Shown piece after piece: positions 1-9,795 of a stretch of DNA of 27,039 nucleotides. Position 1 is the stretch's first letter, and each line of letters starts with the position of its first letter. This DNA comes from Glomus cerebriforme (lineage: Eukaryota > Glomeromycota > Glomeromycetes > Glomerales > Glomeraceae): positions 1 through 27,039 of the forward strand of contig QKYT01000420.1 of NCBI GenBank assembly GCA_003550305.1, read 5' to 3'. The translations under genes and the position numbers were made by a program. Under the pieces are notes generated by a model. It did no database searches. It was given only the letters and a program-made list of their open reading frames with translations, and was not told the origin of the DNA.

Positions 1-55
1 GATCAGATCAGATTTAAATCAAATCCGATCTGAACCGATCTGTTAGGAGCACTAA
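1..55 (+). promoter_or_regulatory. Leader of family A LINE with repeated GATC dyads
   Basis: The first 42 bases contain four GATC sites (1, 6, 27, 37), the palindrome GATTTAAATC, and CAGATC at 4-9 facing GATCTG at 27-32 and again at 37-42. GTTAG and CTAAC then form another short dyad just before the open frame of ORF1. LINE leaders commonly carry an internal promoter, but whether this one does is inference. It could also be sequence flanking the element. Confidence 0.3.
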
Positions 56-1917
56 CCTAATAGTTCTTCTACCTATAAAGGCAAAGCTAAAGATAGTGAT
101 AATCCTTCATCTAACTCGTCTCCTCCGTTGCCTACTCCTTCTCCTGCTTTAGAGTGGCAAGTTATTACTAAGAAAAAACCTATCCATGTTGCTTTGGCTC
201 TTGCAAAAATTCCTGGAGAGTCCGAAGTTGATAAGAAAACTTACGCCTATAATATGATTAGTTCCCTTGATGGTTTTATCTCTATGACAATTAAGGCAAT
301 TTCTACTGTGAAACATGTTAACGTTACGTTTGACTCACAACAGGCGGCTGAGTATGCATGCATCGTTCCGATTTCTGAAAATGATACTTCCTCTTTTGAG
401 TTAGTTACATGTATCACCACTACCAGCCCGATGGATCATTACTCTTTTAAGCTTATCGATGTCCCATTGGATGTTGATAAGGATGTTCTGAAAGCGTCTA
501 TCGCCAAACATGATTCTATTAAGTCCATTAAGTTTATTGTTAAAGGTCTTTACTATCATGTGACTGTCTCATTTAATAGTAACAAAGCGAAATCATTTCT
601 TGATGGTCAATGGAGTTATATTTTTCAAAAGACCTCTTTTCGTATTTTTCCTCTCGACCTCCCTGTAGAACAACATGATTTAAGAAAGAAATATTCTTTG
701 AAACTTGCTCATCTTCCTCATGGTACTACTACTTATGACTTGAAAGATATTCTTAAGAAAGTTGATGGAATGACTTGTTTTATTCCTAAGAAATATAATA
801 GTTATGAAAAAGAGCATTTTGCGTANGTTTCCTTCCGTAGTGAAGCTAAAATGCGTGCNGCTGAANTCACCGCTTTTCAANTNNNTAATAATCACNCCGT
901 NTANTGGTGTAAACCCTCTCAAAGGACCTGCTCTGAATGTGGTTCTGCCTCTCATTTGCGTCGTTCTTGTTCTAAAGCTCAGCGTAAACAGGCTATTGCT
1001 GACTCCAATTTTCAAAGGCAATCAATTTATCACCGGTTCAAAGTCCAACTCATTAATCCTAAAGGGTACCAACCTTCTTATGATATTGCTTATCTTGATA
1101 ATGAACCCGCTCGTGATTGGGATGATCCCAAGTATGATAATCTTTTCTATGCTGATGCTGCTAAAGCTCGGGCTCCTGCGTCTAAAGCTGGTCCTCACCC
1201 TTCCAAATCTGGTCCTCGTATTTTGAAACCTGTTTCTCGTAGACCGTGGAATAATGCGATTAAACGTCCTGACTCTTCTGTGACTAAGCCGAGTTCGTCT
1301 TCTACTTCGACCAATAATATTTCGAACTCTAATGTATTTGCTCAAGCTTCACGTCTTGATAAACTGGAAGCTTTGGTTGCTACTCTCGTTAATCAAATCA
1401 CTATGTTAAATGATCATCTTTCGGCAGTGGAAATTAAAGTTACTGCCTCTCCCTCAGTTTTCTCTTCGTCTGTTCCTGACATTGATACTGAATTTAATGG
1501 TAATGGTAAACGGGTTAAATCATTCTCCTCTAATGTTCCTTCGGATGCCTTACCACCTCCTCCTCCTATTCATGATGATTTTGTTTTTACCGGTCCTATT
1601 CCTACGTTTAATAACTCCTTACCGGTCTCTACATTGATTTCTTCTCTACCTCCTTGAAGTCTAGCGTTAACAACGAGAATAAAATCGCTCGTTTAGAATC
1701 ACAAGTTCAGAATAGTTTTGGTATGCTCAGCAGTATTAATGATACCTTAAACAACATATTGACTTCACCTCTTTCCCCTCGTCGTGCTCTTCCTTCTGAT
1801 ATAATTGGTAATATGGGTAATTCGGTACCATCTCAGTCTCCAAATTTGGACAGCTCTGCTTCCTATCAAGATGATGTTTCTATGTCTGAATCTACCTCTA
1901 ATAACCCTTATCAATGA
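56..1917 (+). pseudogene. LINE family A ORF1: RNA-binding gag-like protein, frameshifted
   Basis: ORF1 proteins coat the LINE RNA and chaperone it. The frame is open from 56, after a stop at 53-55, to a stop at 1655-1657; the coding sense continues in another frame to the stop at 1915-1917. There is no ATG between 56 and 254, so the true start is lost, miscalled or upstream. A zinc knuckle C-x2-C-x4-H-x4-C lies at 929-970. Before it, about 436-600 and 685-850, are two stretches with beta-alpha-beta character resembling RRM folds, which is inference. Leucine-rich heptads that look like coiled coil occur at about 1353-1440 (read in the first frame) and 1678-1760 (read in the second). The middle and tail are rich in Ser, Pro and Lys. 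Ten N bases lie between 826 and 904. The last codons overlap the ORF2 start as ATGA. Confidence 0.82.
929..970 (+). other. CCHC zinc knuckle in ORF1
   Basis: Fourteen codons spell C-x2-C-x4-H-x4-C exactly, the retroviral-type zinc knuckle that binds single-stranded nucleic acid and is typical of LINE and gag ORF1 proteins. All four metal ligands are intact. Confidence 0.9.
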
Positions 1918-1999
1918 GTATTACACCTACATATTCAACTTCCCATCCTAAGCTAGACTACAGGATGGATGAAAATTATGATAATTATGGACAATTAGA

Positions 2000-2730
2000 T
2001 TTTATTGATAATACCTTTACAATTATAAGTAACAATATTGCTGGCTTAAATGATAATATTAAGCAATTACAAGTTTTGTCTCTTCTTAATGAAAAGCATG
2101 TTTCTATATGTGGTTTATCTGAAACNAAATTAAANACNCGTACTGCNGATTTGTTATATCGTAATGANNNNAATTTNGTTTCTTGGTGGAATTGTGATGA
2201 TGACCATCCTGATGCATGTGGTGTTGGTCTTATTATGCATAAAGACATTGCACAATATGTTCAGAAAATTTATGGTAGATTTGGTCGCGTTATTTGTGCT
2301 GATCTTTTTCTTAAAGGAAAATGGAAATTTTGCGTTATTCAAGTTTACATCCATGCCCACGACCAAGAATATACTTACAAACAACAATGTTATGATTACA
2401 TCTTTTCTATAATTGCCTCTAAATGTAAAGATAAGTTTCAGATTATCTTAATGGGCGATTTTAATGCGGATCCTGATGAATTAGACCATCTTGTTTCCAA
2501 CAATCGTAAAGGAAAAAAGAAATTTGACCTTATTAAATATGTGCGACATCAGGGTTTTGTTAATATCATGCCTCAATTTCATTCGACGACATTAAAAACT
2601 TAGTCTCGCAATAATATTTTCAAACGTCTTGATTTAATTTGGGTTTCTCCGAATTTGATTCCTTTCCTTGTTTATGCTGACACCTTCAAGGCTCATGTTT
2701 ATTCTACTGATCATCTTATTGTCTCAGCGT
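2000..2730 (+). other. APE-type endonuclease domain of ORF2
   Basis: This domain nicks the target DNA to prime reverse transcription. Visible motifs are the N-terminal Asn-rich strand (SNNIAGL-like, near 2029), a catalytic Glu codon at 2121-2123 in LSE-T context, GDFN at 2454-2465 and a C-terminal TDH at 2706-2714, where most relatives have SDH. A TAG at 2601 interrupts the domain between GDFN and TDH; the conserved (S)R...LDLIWVS stretch follows the stop directly in the same frame. Part of the centre is masked by N bases. Confidence 0.85.
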
Positions 2731-3769
2731 ATTTTATTAAACAAGGATTTCAGGCTCCTTCTACCTCGATGAACAAACGAAAAAAGATCTTTTCTAAAAA
2801 ATTTCTCTATGATCAAACTTCAGAATCACAGTGGGATAATTTTGCACAGTTTACTGATAACTGGATTTCTCGTTACGAATGGCTTGTTGAATCTTCGATA
2901 CCCTGTTCAAAAAGAGGATTGAATCGATCTTGGAATCATATTAGAGAAGGCATTATGAAAGCTGCGCATACTTACCTCCCTTCTATTAATATTTCTCATG
3001 ATGCAAAAAATATTATTCCGAAGTGGCTTCTAACGTGGCATAATGATTTATGATTTTTGTCTTCAATGCTGCTAAAGTTGACGCTTAAGAAAATTTCACA
3101 TTCGAATCTGACTGCATCTGTGAATTGGAATCACTTTATTTCTTCTCATTTGATCGTTCTGTCTAATATTTCTAGAAAGCTAGATTTTTCCCCTGTTCAG
3201 AATTTTCCATTTAATTTGCCTCTCTGTTTTGTTTTTGAGGCTAAACCTTTGATTGTTAGTTTATTTAAAGCTACCTGGGCTCGATGCAAATTAGAAGAAG
3301 ATCGATATCATCTCGACCAGATTCGTTTTTACACTGCTAAACGATGTGATGATCTTGTTAATAATCAAAAGTCGATGATTTCGTCTATTCTTGATCGTAA
3401 TCATCGCCGTATCATCTTAGATCGTGTGCTTATTTCTCGTGATAATCATAAACGTCTCATTACGGATCCTGATGAGATTGATTCATGTTTAATTGAACAT
3501 TTTCAGCATGTTGCTGGTGGTTCGCAGGATTCTCAACCTCTTAACTCCCGCTGGTCTGCTCAGTATTCACCTAGAAGTGATATTGATGAAGCTTGGTATG
3601 CTTTAGTTATGGCCCCTCCCATGCTTGATGAATGGACCTCGATTATTAATTCTTTACCTAATGGCAAAGCGGCCAGCTTATCTAAGATTTCAAATGAAAT
3701 GTTGAAACATGTAGGCTCTAGTATGTTTGCTTCTATTCACTGACTTATTTGTATATGTTTAGTGTGTAA

Positions 3770-4540
3770 TTACATTCCTGATGAATGGCGTGAGGCCCTA
3801 GTTTATCCTATTCCAAAACCTTCCGAATGGGAATGCAATTTAGATAGAACTCGTCCGATTACATTATTAGAGACTCTTCGCAAAGCTATGGTCAAGTTAG
3901 TGAATAATCGTTTGTCTGCAATTATTGCTCAACATTGTATTCTTCAAAGCGGTAATCATGCTGGTCTACCTGGGGGTTCGACCTTTTCTCCGCTTCGCAT
4001 AATTAACATATTGATGGAAGATGCCTCAGAAAATAATAAGGAATTGTGGCTCTTATTTCAGGATTTGAGTAAAGCATATGATCGTGTTAACCTTCACATG
4101 TTAATACAAGCAATGCTCCGAATTAAAATCCCTACACCTTGTCAAAATCTAATTTTGAATTTGTTTACTAGACGCACCAACAAGATTATAGGTCATTATG
4201 GCTTAACTGATTCTTACGATGTTTTAATCGGCATTGATCAAGGCGAAGTAATTTCTCCTCTTTTGTGGACTATTTATTACAATCCTTTGTTATCGGAAAT
4301 TGCTTCGCATAAACATTTGGGTTATACCATTGAACATTCTTGGCGACCTGATGTTACCCGACATGATCTCTCTCATCTTAGTGAAACTGTATCTTCTCAA
4401 GCTTATATGGATGATACCTCTTGGTTTTCGAATTCCAAATCAAATCTGGAAAAGATTCTCACCATTGCTGATGAGTTCTATTCTTTGAATAATATTCAAG
4501 TTAATAAATTGAAATCAGTTTTATTAACGACGAAGGATAC
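3770..4540 (+). other. Reverse transcriptase domain of ORF2
   Basis: The motifs run in the normal LINE order: RPITLLE with the following R-K segment, GLPGGS-T-SPLR, motif A with catalytic Asp in DLSKAYDRV (Asp codon 4062-4064), motif B with QGEVISPLLW (about 4236-4270), and motif C YMDD at 4404-4415. All three catalytic aspartates are present, and no stop occurs between 3762 and 4985, so the core is the best preserved part of ORF2. Two N bases at 4726 and 4733 lie just downstream, in the thumb or connector. Confidence 0.93.
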
Positions 4541-6069
4541 TTATAACAAGGATACTCAATCTTTTAGTGTATCTTTGTCTTTTGGCTCGGATGCTTTAGA
4601 TATTACTCCTATTTCAAAATCACAATCTGTTAGAATTCTTGGTGTCTGGGTCAATTTAAATTTTAACCGATCATTTGTCAAACATCAGATTAAAAGTGAT
4701 ATTAGCCATGCTGTTAATATTATGANATTCAANAAACTCACCGACAAACATTTGGTTTATATTTTCAACACTGTTCTTTATCCAAAGATTGAGTATCGTT
4801 CTCAGCTTACCGTGCTTTCTAAAAATGAATGCCTGGATTTGACTTCTTCTTATCGTTCTTTTTTTAAACGAAAGATTCGTTTGGCTTCTTCGTTCCCTTC
4901 ACCACTACTTCATTTTAGTCATGGTTACAATTTGAATTGTCTTTATAATAGCCAGTTACGGGCCCAAAGTTCTAATATTCTGAAATAATTAAACAATACT
5001 GGTCTTTTAGGTTGTATTTCATTGATTAGATCATGTCAATTACAATCTAGAGAGGGTTTAGTTTCTTCTCCGTTAGTTGATTGGGTTCTCCCTCATTGTA
5101 TTAAACGTTATAGAAAGAATTTGCTTGCGTCTGTTTCTTCTTTATTAATTCAGAATGGTTTGTCTCTTTCTGTTCCGGATCCTTACAAGAATTTTATCCA
5201 AGGCGGTTCAATTTCGTTACAATCTATTTTTATGAATGAATATTTTAAACCTTATGTTTATATGAAAGTTCGCAAGTTGCATTTGTTATTTTTAGATCAA
5301 TTACTTTCTTTTGATAATGTTTTCTTATTGAATTTTATTGATGTGAAAAGAAAGTTTAATTTCTCCTCTACGAATCTCAATCCCTTATAGTTTCAAAAGC
5401 TTGCTGAATTAGTTTTGCTCTCACCTGGATTCTCTCGACGTATCCATTTTCGTTAGTTTCCTTCTTTGAATCTTTCTCGCGTTCCTGTGTCTTTAAAGTG
5501 TCCGGATATTCATAGTCAGAGTAAAGACTGGGTTTCTGCGTGGATACATTCTCAATCTTCTTCTATCATTGGTAGAGTTATTAAAAAGTACGCGGCCACC
5601 AACAAATTGCTTGTTAAACATTGGGTTCAAGTTTCCCCTAGTGGTTTTGGCGATTCGTCTAATGATGTTTCGCCCTCTTCTCTTAAACCTATAGTTAAAC
5701 CTTGCTCTGGATGTGTTTTACATAATCCTAACAGATCTTATAATTCGGCTTATCGAAAGGAACACGGTATAACTGTGTCTTGTTCTCAAATTTTTTACCT
5801 GCAAGATTTAGTCAAACTTTGTGGCGTTCCTCTTAAATTGGGCGCTTCTGATTCTCTGATGTATGATCTTAGAGTTTCCCTTTTCGAGCTTAATGCTCTT
5901 GCAAACTCTCACTTTCTTGGTCATATTGATTCTCCTGATGTTAGACTTCAGAATAGGTTGGTCTGTAATGATTTTTCTTTCTGTGATCCTTTTCTTAAAT
6001 TCGTTCTTAATAAGGACATTAGACAGAGTTTATTCAGCCATAAGCAAGCTTTTGCGTCTGCCACTTCGC

Positions 6070-6480
6070 TTAGTTTTTATACTGATGGCTCTTTATATGG
6101 TGCTGGTAACTGATATGAAAATGGGTATTGCTTGGATTCAAGTTGATTCAGCTTTTCCTTGTTTATCCTTTAATGCTTCTTTCGTTAACTTCCCATCGTC
6201 TTCTCGTGCTGAAATTGTGGCGGTATTGTCCGCGATTTGCACTACTCCTGTTAATTGTATGATTCATATTTTTACGGATAGTGAAAATGTTATTACGGGC
6301 TTGAATGGGCTTTCAAGTTATTCAAATAGTTTTTTGTTTAATTTAGAAAAATCTAACAATTATATGTTATGGATCGCTATCAAAATTCTTTTGGACGTTT
6401 ATCATCTTAGGATTATTACCCATAAGGTGAAATCTCACTCTACTGATTTATTCAATAATGACACTGATCGATTAGCAAAA
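6070..6480 (+). other. RNase H domain of family A ORF2, split by a frameshift
   Basis: RNase H removes the RNA strand from the cDNA hybrid. The first Asp lies in YTDGS (codon 6084-6086) in the ORF2 frame. TGA follows at 6111, and the rest continues one frame over: Glu at 6211-6213 (RAEIV), Asp at 6277-6279 (TDSE), His at 6436-6438 and the closing Asp region NNDTDRLAK at 6454-6480. The lesion must lie between about 6093 and 6130 and is a net one-base gain (or two-base loss). All catalytic positions survive across the two frames. Confidence 0.88.
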
Positions 6481-6852
6481 GCCAGTTATTCTCTTCCTCC
6501 TTTCACTTTTGATTCTGCTTTTGTTGATTCTCCTACGTACTTTATTTCTTGGGATTCTCATGTGATTGATCGACCTATTCGTTCCTTTCTGAGATCAACT
6601 CAGGATGCTCAATTATTTGATGAATTTCTTCATTTACATAGAAATCAGAAATTGCTTAGTTTAACTAGACTAAATGTCGTTAATTGGCCGCTTTCTTGGA
6701 AATTATTAGATTTTTCTTTGGATTGTAATTATACTTCCTTTGACCGTTCCCGTTTTAAAACCTTTAAAATGAAATGTTTTACTTTGGACCTTCCAGTTTT
6801 AGAAAGTTTAAAAGTTCGAAAACCGCATTTGTATAACAGTCCATCTTGGACT

Positions 6853-6900
6853 TGTTTATCTTGTACCCACTCCGAGACTTTTTCTCATTTGTGGATATGT
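6853..6900 (+). other. C-terminal Cys/His (zinc-type) motif of family A ORF2
   Basis: The codons spell C-x2-C-x7-H-x3-C, comparable to the Cys-rich C-terminal motif of L1 and R1 type ORF2 proteins. The family B copy has the same CLSC...HL-IC pattern with one extra spacer residue at 11603-11653. Confidence 0.75.
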
Positions 6901-7362
6901 AGTCACTATTCTTCTGTTGTTAATTGCATTATTTTTAATGCTTGTCAAGAGATTTCAAAAGCTTTGCGTTGTCAGAAGGATATTATCTTGACTGTTGTTC
7001 AATTTACTCAATTACGTTCATTAGCTTGTTGGGATTTGTTTGATTCTTCATCTCATTTTACTTTTAGTGACTTAGTGAGAGGTTTAATTCCTCAGGATTT
7101 AGTTATTTGGTTTAAATCGCTTAATTGTGAATTTTCTTTCTTTTCTCAGCTTATTGTATTAATTGTACATAGTATTCAAGGTAGTTTATATAATGATGTA
7201 TGGTTGGATAGGTGTGATCTTTTAGTTAAAAAAGAGTTATCTTTGAACATTGATAATAAGGTTAAACGTGGTGGTAGATATGCCGTGAATTCTTTGAACT
7301 TAGTGTTTCCTTTAGTTCGTTTTGATAATTTTTTTCGTAATTTACATGTAGCTAATTCTTAG

Positions 7363-7632
7363 GCTTTATGGTGCGATCATTCATGCCGCTATGGTAATAG
7401 CTGGCTGGATTTTTAAATCTTTCTTGACATGTGACCTTTGATTTTTGAAGTGGGGACGCCTTTGGCCTTGTAAATTTTGTTCAGTTTCTGCAGATTCTTC
7501 AAACGGTGACGGGTCGGCCCTAATTCTGGTTTCCAGGGGGTAGTGATCAATAGTTTAATTTTTATTTGTATTTTATTATTTTTAATTTGTATGAATAATG
7601 TTTAATAAACTTATTGCACAAGATCGCATCGT
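7363..7632 (+). other. 3' UTR of family A LINE
   Basis: Non-coding tail of the element. Positions about 7452-7520 are closely matched in the short copy at about 7863-7928: both carry a GCCTTTGGC core, then TTTTGTTCAG and CGGTGAC. That block is probably the part the reverse transcriptase recognises. TGCGATC near the start (7371-7377) is complementary to GATCGCA near the end (7623-7629). Both copies end in CAAGATCGCATCGT before the A tract. Confidence 0.8.
7604..7609 (+). terminator. Poly(A) signal AATAAA of family A LINE
   Basis: AATAAA lies 23 bases upstream of the A18 tract (7633-7650). The related short copy has the same hexamer in the same place (8016-8021). Confidence 0.8.
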
Positions 7633-7650
7633 AAAAAAAAAAAAAAAAAA

Positions 7651-7665
7651 TAGAGGTTGTGCTTA
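7651..7665. repeat. Target-site duplication, left copy (15 bp)
   Basis: TAGAGGTTGTGCTTA is identical to 8064-8078 and brackets the short LINE copy between them. It is also the sequence directly after the poly(A) tail of the long family A element. Confidence 0.85.
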
Positions 7666-8063
7666 GGGATGATCCTGGTGGTGAAACTGCAAAGATGACG
7701 ACAACGGACTGGCGCTGCCCTTAGACGCACGTGCTTGTTGGATTTTTCCAAAAGGTGTGGACAATAGAGTACCCCTTATGGTGACTGCATAGTATGTTTG
7801 ACCATTGGTGAGATTAACATCTGGAAGCTCGGTTTAATTTTATTTTTGGTTTGTTTCGAGTTGGGGGCGCCTTTGGCTTTGTGAATTTTGTTCAGCTTTC
7901 GCAGAATTCCCAGACGGTGACAGGTCAGCCTTTTTTCGCTTAGCGAGAGGTAGTGTTTTTAGTTAAATTTTCTTTATATGTATTTTATTGTTTACAATAG
8001 TTGCTATAATGTTTAAATAAACTTAAAATGCAAGATCGCATCGTTAAAAAAAAAAAAAAAAAA
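7666..8063 (+). mobile_element. 5'-truncated LINE copy related to family A (3' UTR only)
   Basis: About 400 bp ending in AATAAA (8016-8021), CAAGATCGCATCGTT and an A18 tract (8046-8063). The last ~200 bp align with the 3' UTR of the element upstream with clear divergence, so this is a sister lineage and not a tandem duplicate. No ORF2 coding is recognisable in it. The 15-bp direct repeats on both sides indicate an independent target-primed insertion. Confidence 0.85.
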
Positions 8064-8078
8064 TAGAGGTTGTGCTTA
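8064..8078. repeat. Target-site duplication, right copy (15 bp)
   Basis: Perfect match to 7651-7665, placed immediately after the A18 tail of the short LINE copy, as target-primed reverse transcription predicts. Confidence 0.85.
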
Positions 8079-9013
8079 TACAGGGTGTGATTATATAGGG
8101 GGATGATTGTAAATACTATTTTTTTAGCAACAAGTACTTTTTTATATGTTTTTTTTAAAAAAGATTTTATTTAATATTTTATCATTAAGATAAGATATTA
8201 CATAAAATTAATTAATGAAGAATTATAAAAATACTTATACTTTATAATGTCTTTTAATTTATAGTTAAAATTGTTTTTATATTTATATTTATTAAGTATG
8301 GTAGAATTATTTTAAAATCAATAGCATATAATAAGTTATATATAATATAAAATAAAAAAAAATATTAGATTTTAACATTACTTTTAATAAAGTTATATTA
8401 GAATTAGCAAATGCTACATTAGTAGAACTGTCTAAAATTAATGATTGATTTTAATAATTTTGGTTAGTTTGATTTAAATAAATGATCTTTAATTTGTATT
8501 AATTTTTTATTAACAGATTAGATTTTTATATATTCTATTTAGAACTTATTAATTTATTCATTATTATTATTATGAATATTATTAAGTTTTTTTTGTTATT
8601 ATGAATAATGTATCTTTTAAAATAGATGATGATTCCTAAATAATGATAATATGAAAAGAATATAATATTATAAATATTTATATTTTTATATTATTAAAAT
8701 GTAAATACAATTTTTTTGGTATAAATATGATAAGAAAATGGTTAAAATTAATGATATTTTATTAAAATTAGTTAAAAATATAAAGATTAAAATTAGAAAT
8801 TATAAAGAATAAAAGAATAAAAAAAAAATAAATTGAATTTTTTGATAATTTTATATTTTTAATAGTATTATTGTATAATCAGATATTTTAATGTATATTC
8901 AAATATTTAAGTAATTATTGTTAAACAATTAAGTAATTAAATAATAATATATTATATTTAAATTATCCTATTATTAAAATAGATATTAAATTAAATAATC
9001 AAAAAATAATAAT
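8079..9013. other. AT-rich intergenic stretch, no gene seen
   Basis: Very AT-rich sequence with many A and T runs and no open frame with coding character. It begins with a short less AT-rich piece (to about 8105) that may be original target DNA next to the LINE insertion. Confidence 0.6.
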
Positions 9014-9121
9014 AAATTACATTTTTCTTATTGTTAGAGAGTGTATTTGTAATTTATAAGATGTATTCATTATATTTGACACTAATACAATAAATATGAT
9101 TAACTTATCAGAAAAAAAAAA
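9014..9121 (+). mobile_element. Short 3' tail of LINE family B
   Basis: This ~95-bp stretch aligns over its length (roughly four in five positions, with small gaps) with 12607-12701, the 3' end of the larger family B element. It includes the TTACATTTTTCTTA block and AATAAA (9089-9094), and ends in A10 (9112-9121). Nothing upstream of 9014 matches the larger element, so it reads as an extreme 5' truncation. Flanking duplications cannot be called safely in such AT-rich sequence. Confidence 0.7.
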
Positions 9122-9781
9122 TTAATTTAAAAAATCATTATAATAATTCTTGTTAATATTTTTTGAAAAAAAAATTGTAATTATAATATGTTAATATTTT
9201 TAAAAAAATTATAATCATGTTTCAAAATAAAAATACTTATGAATTTCAATATAATTACTATCTAAAATCATTTAGTAAAATATAGCTCTTTTTGAAATTA
9301 TCTTTATTTACAAAAAAGTAGGATTTGTGTCTACTTTTGATGAACCTAAAAGTGGGTCTAATGCTAATGTAATTGAAACTATTATTAGTTATGAAATTCA
9401 GAATAATATTATAAATATAAAATCAGCATAAAAAAATATAAGAAACAAATAATTCAACCCATTAATATTTTTAAATTTTGCATATGAAGTATTTGTATAA
9501 TTAATCATAAAATATAAACTTTCTGATTTTACAACTAATAATATTATTCATTTATATTATTCAGTAAAATTTATATGGATCCATTTGTAACTATATAAAA
9601 TCAGTATAAACATTACTTGATTCAATATAAATTTTTCATATTTTTTATAAAAAAAAAACAATTGTATTGGAATATGATCAAATTTAATATATACTTTATT
9701 ATTACACAATTTTTAATATTATTAAAGAAATATTAAGTAATTAAAAATATTTAAATATTGTATATTTAATTATAATCCTAA
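9122..9781. other. AT-rich intergenic stretch with one short relic-like frame
   Basis: No gene is supported. A 50-codon open frame at 9279-9431 (plus strand) has a more balanced amino-acid make-up than its surroundings but no ATG and no recognised homology. Confidence 0.5.
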
Positions 9782-9795
9782 ATATATAATAAATG
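9782..9795. repeat. Target-site duplication of family B LINE, left copy (14 bp)
   Basis: ATATATAATAAATG matches 12714-12727 exactly and sits where coding-like LINE sequence starts abruptly. The AT-rich composition weakens the statistical weight of the match. Confidence 0.65.

Larger units (their letters stand above)
1914..7362 (+). pseudogene. LINE family A ORF2: endonuclease / reverse transcriptase / RNase H polyprotein, inactivated
   Basis: The polyprotein performs target-primed reverse transcription. It starts at ATG 1914, overlapping the ORF1 stop (ATGA). Domain order: APE-type endonuclease (about 2000-2730), a linker, reverse transcriptase (about 3770-4540), a long connector, RNase H (about 6070-6480) and a C-terminal zinc-type motif (6853-6900), ending at TAG 7360-7362. 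The same frame runs from 1914 to 6110 with stops at 2601 (TAG), 3051 (TGA), 3741 (TGA), 4986 (TAA), 5388 (TAG) and 5454 (TAG). It then meets TGA at 6111, where the coding sense moves to the next frame. Recognisable protein resumes after each stop, so these are lesions in one ancestral gene. About 1,816 codons in total, longer than a typical L1 ORF2. Scattered N bases lie at 2126-2177, 4726 and 4733. Confidence 0.9.
1..7650 (+). mobile_element. LINE (non-LTR retrotransposon), family A, near full-length but decayed
   Basis: The layout is that of an autonomous LINE: a short leader, an ORF1 with a CCHC zinc knuckle, an ORF2 (endonuclease, reverse transcriptase, RNase H, Cys/His motif), a 3' UTR of about 270 bp, AATAAA and an A18 tail ending at 7650. 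No long terminal repeat is visible. ORF2 has six in-frame stops and one frameshift, and ORF1 has a frameshift and no usable ATG near its start, so this copy cannot be autonomous as read. The 5' boundary is uncertain because the window begins here. RNase H in ORF2 is known in the I, Tad and related clades; I cannot place the clade without a phylogeny. Confidence 0.93.

Noticed and set aside
1030..1050. GGTTCAAAGTCC resembling a tRNA B box
   Set aside because: It lies inside ORF1 coding sequence, and no cloverleaf or A box can be built around it.
680..1345. Minus-strand open frames opposite ORF1
   Set aside because: They are antisense shadows of ORF1, which has a CCHC knuckle in the plus strand; their make-up is Arg/Ser/Ile filler.
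1914..6113. Alternative genetic code (stops read as Gln)
   Set aside because: TAG, TAA and TGA all occur in ORF2, while the host gene at 15824-17517 ends at a normal stop and uses none internally. Decay is simpler.
5863..6115. Start of the later RNase H frame at 5863
   Set aside because: Positions 5863 to ~6110 code in the ORF2 frame; the Leu/Ile-rich reading in the other frame is a shadow before the frameshift.
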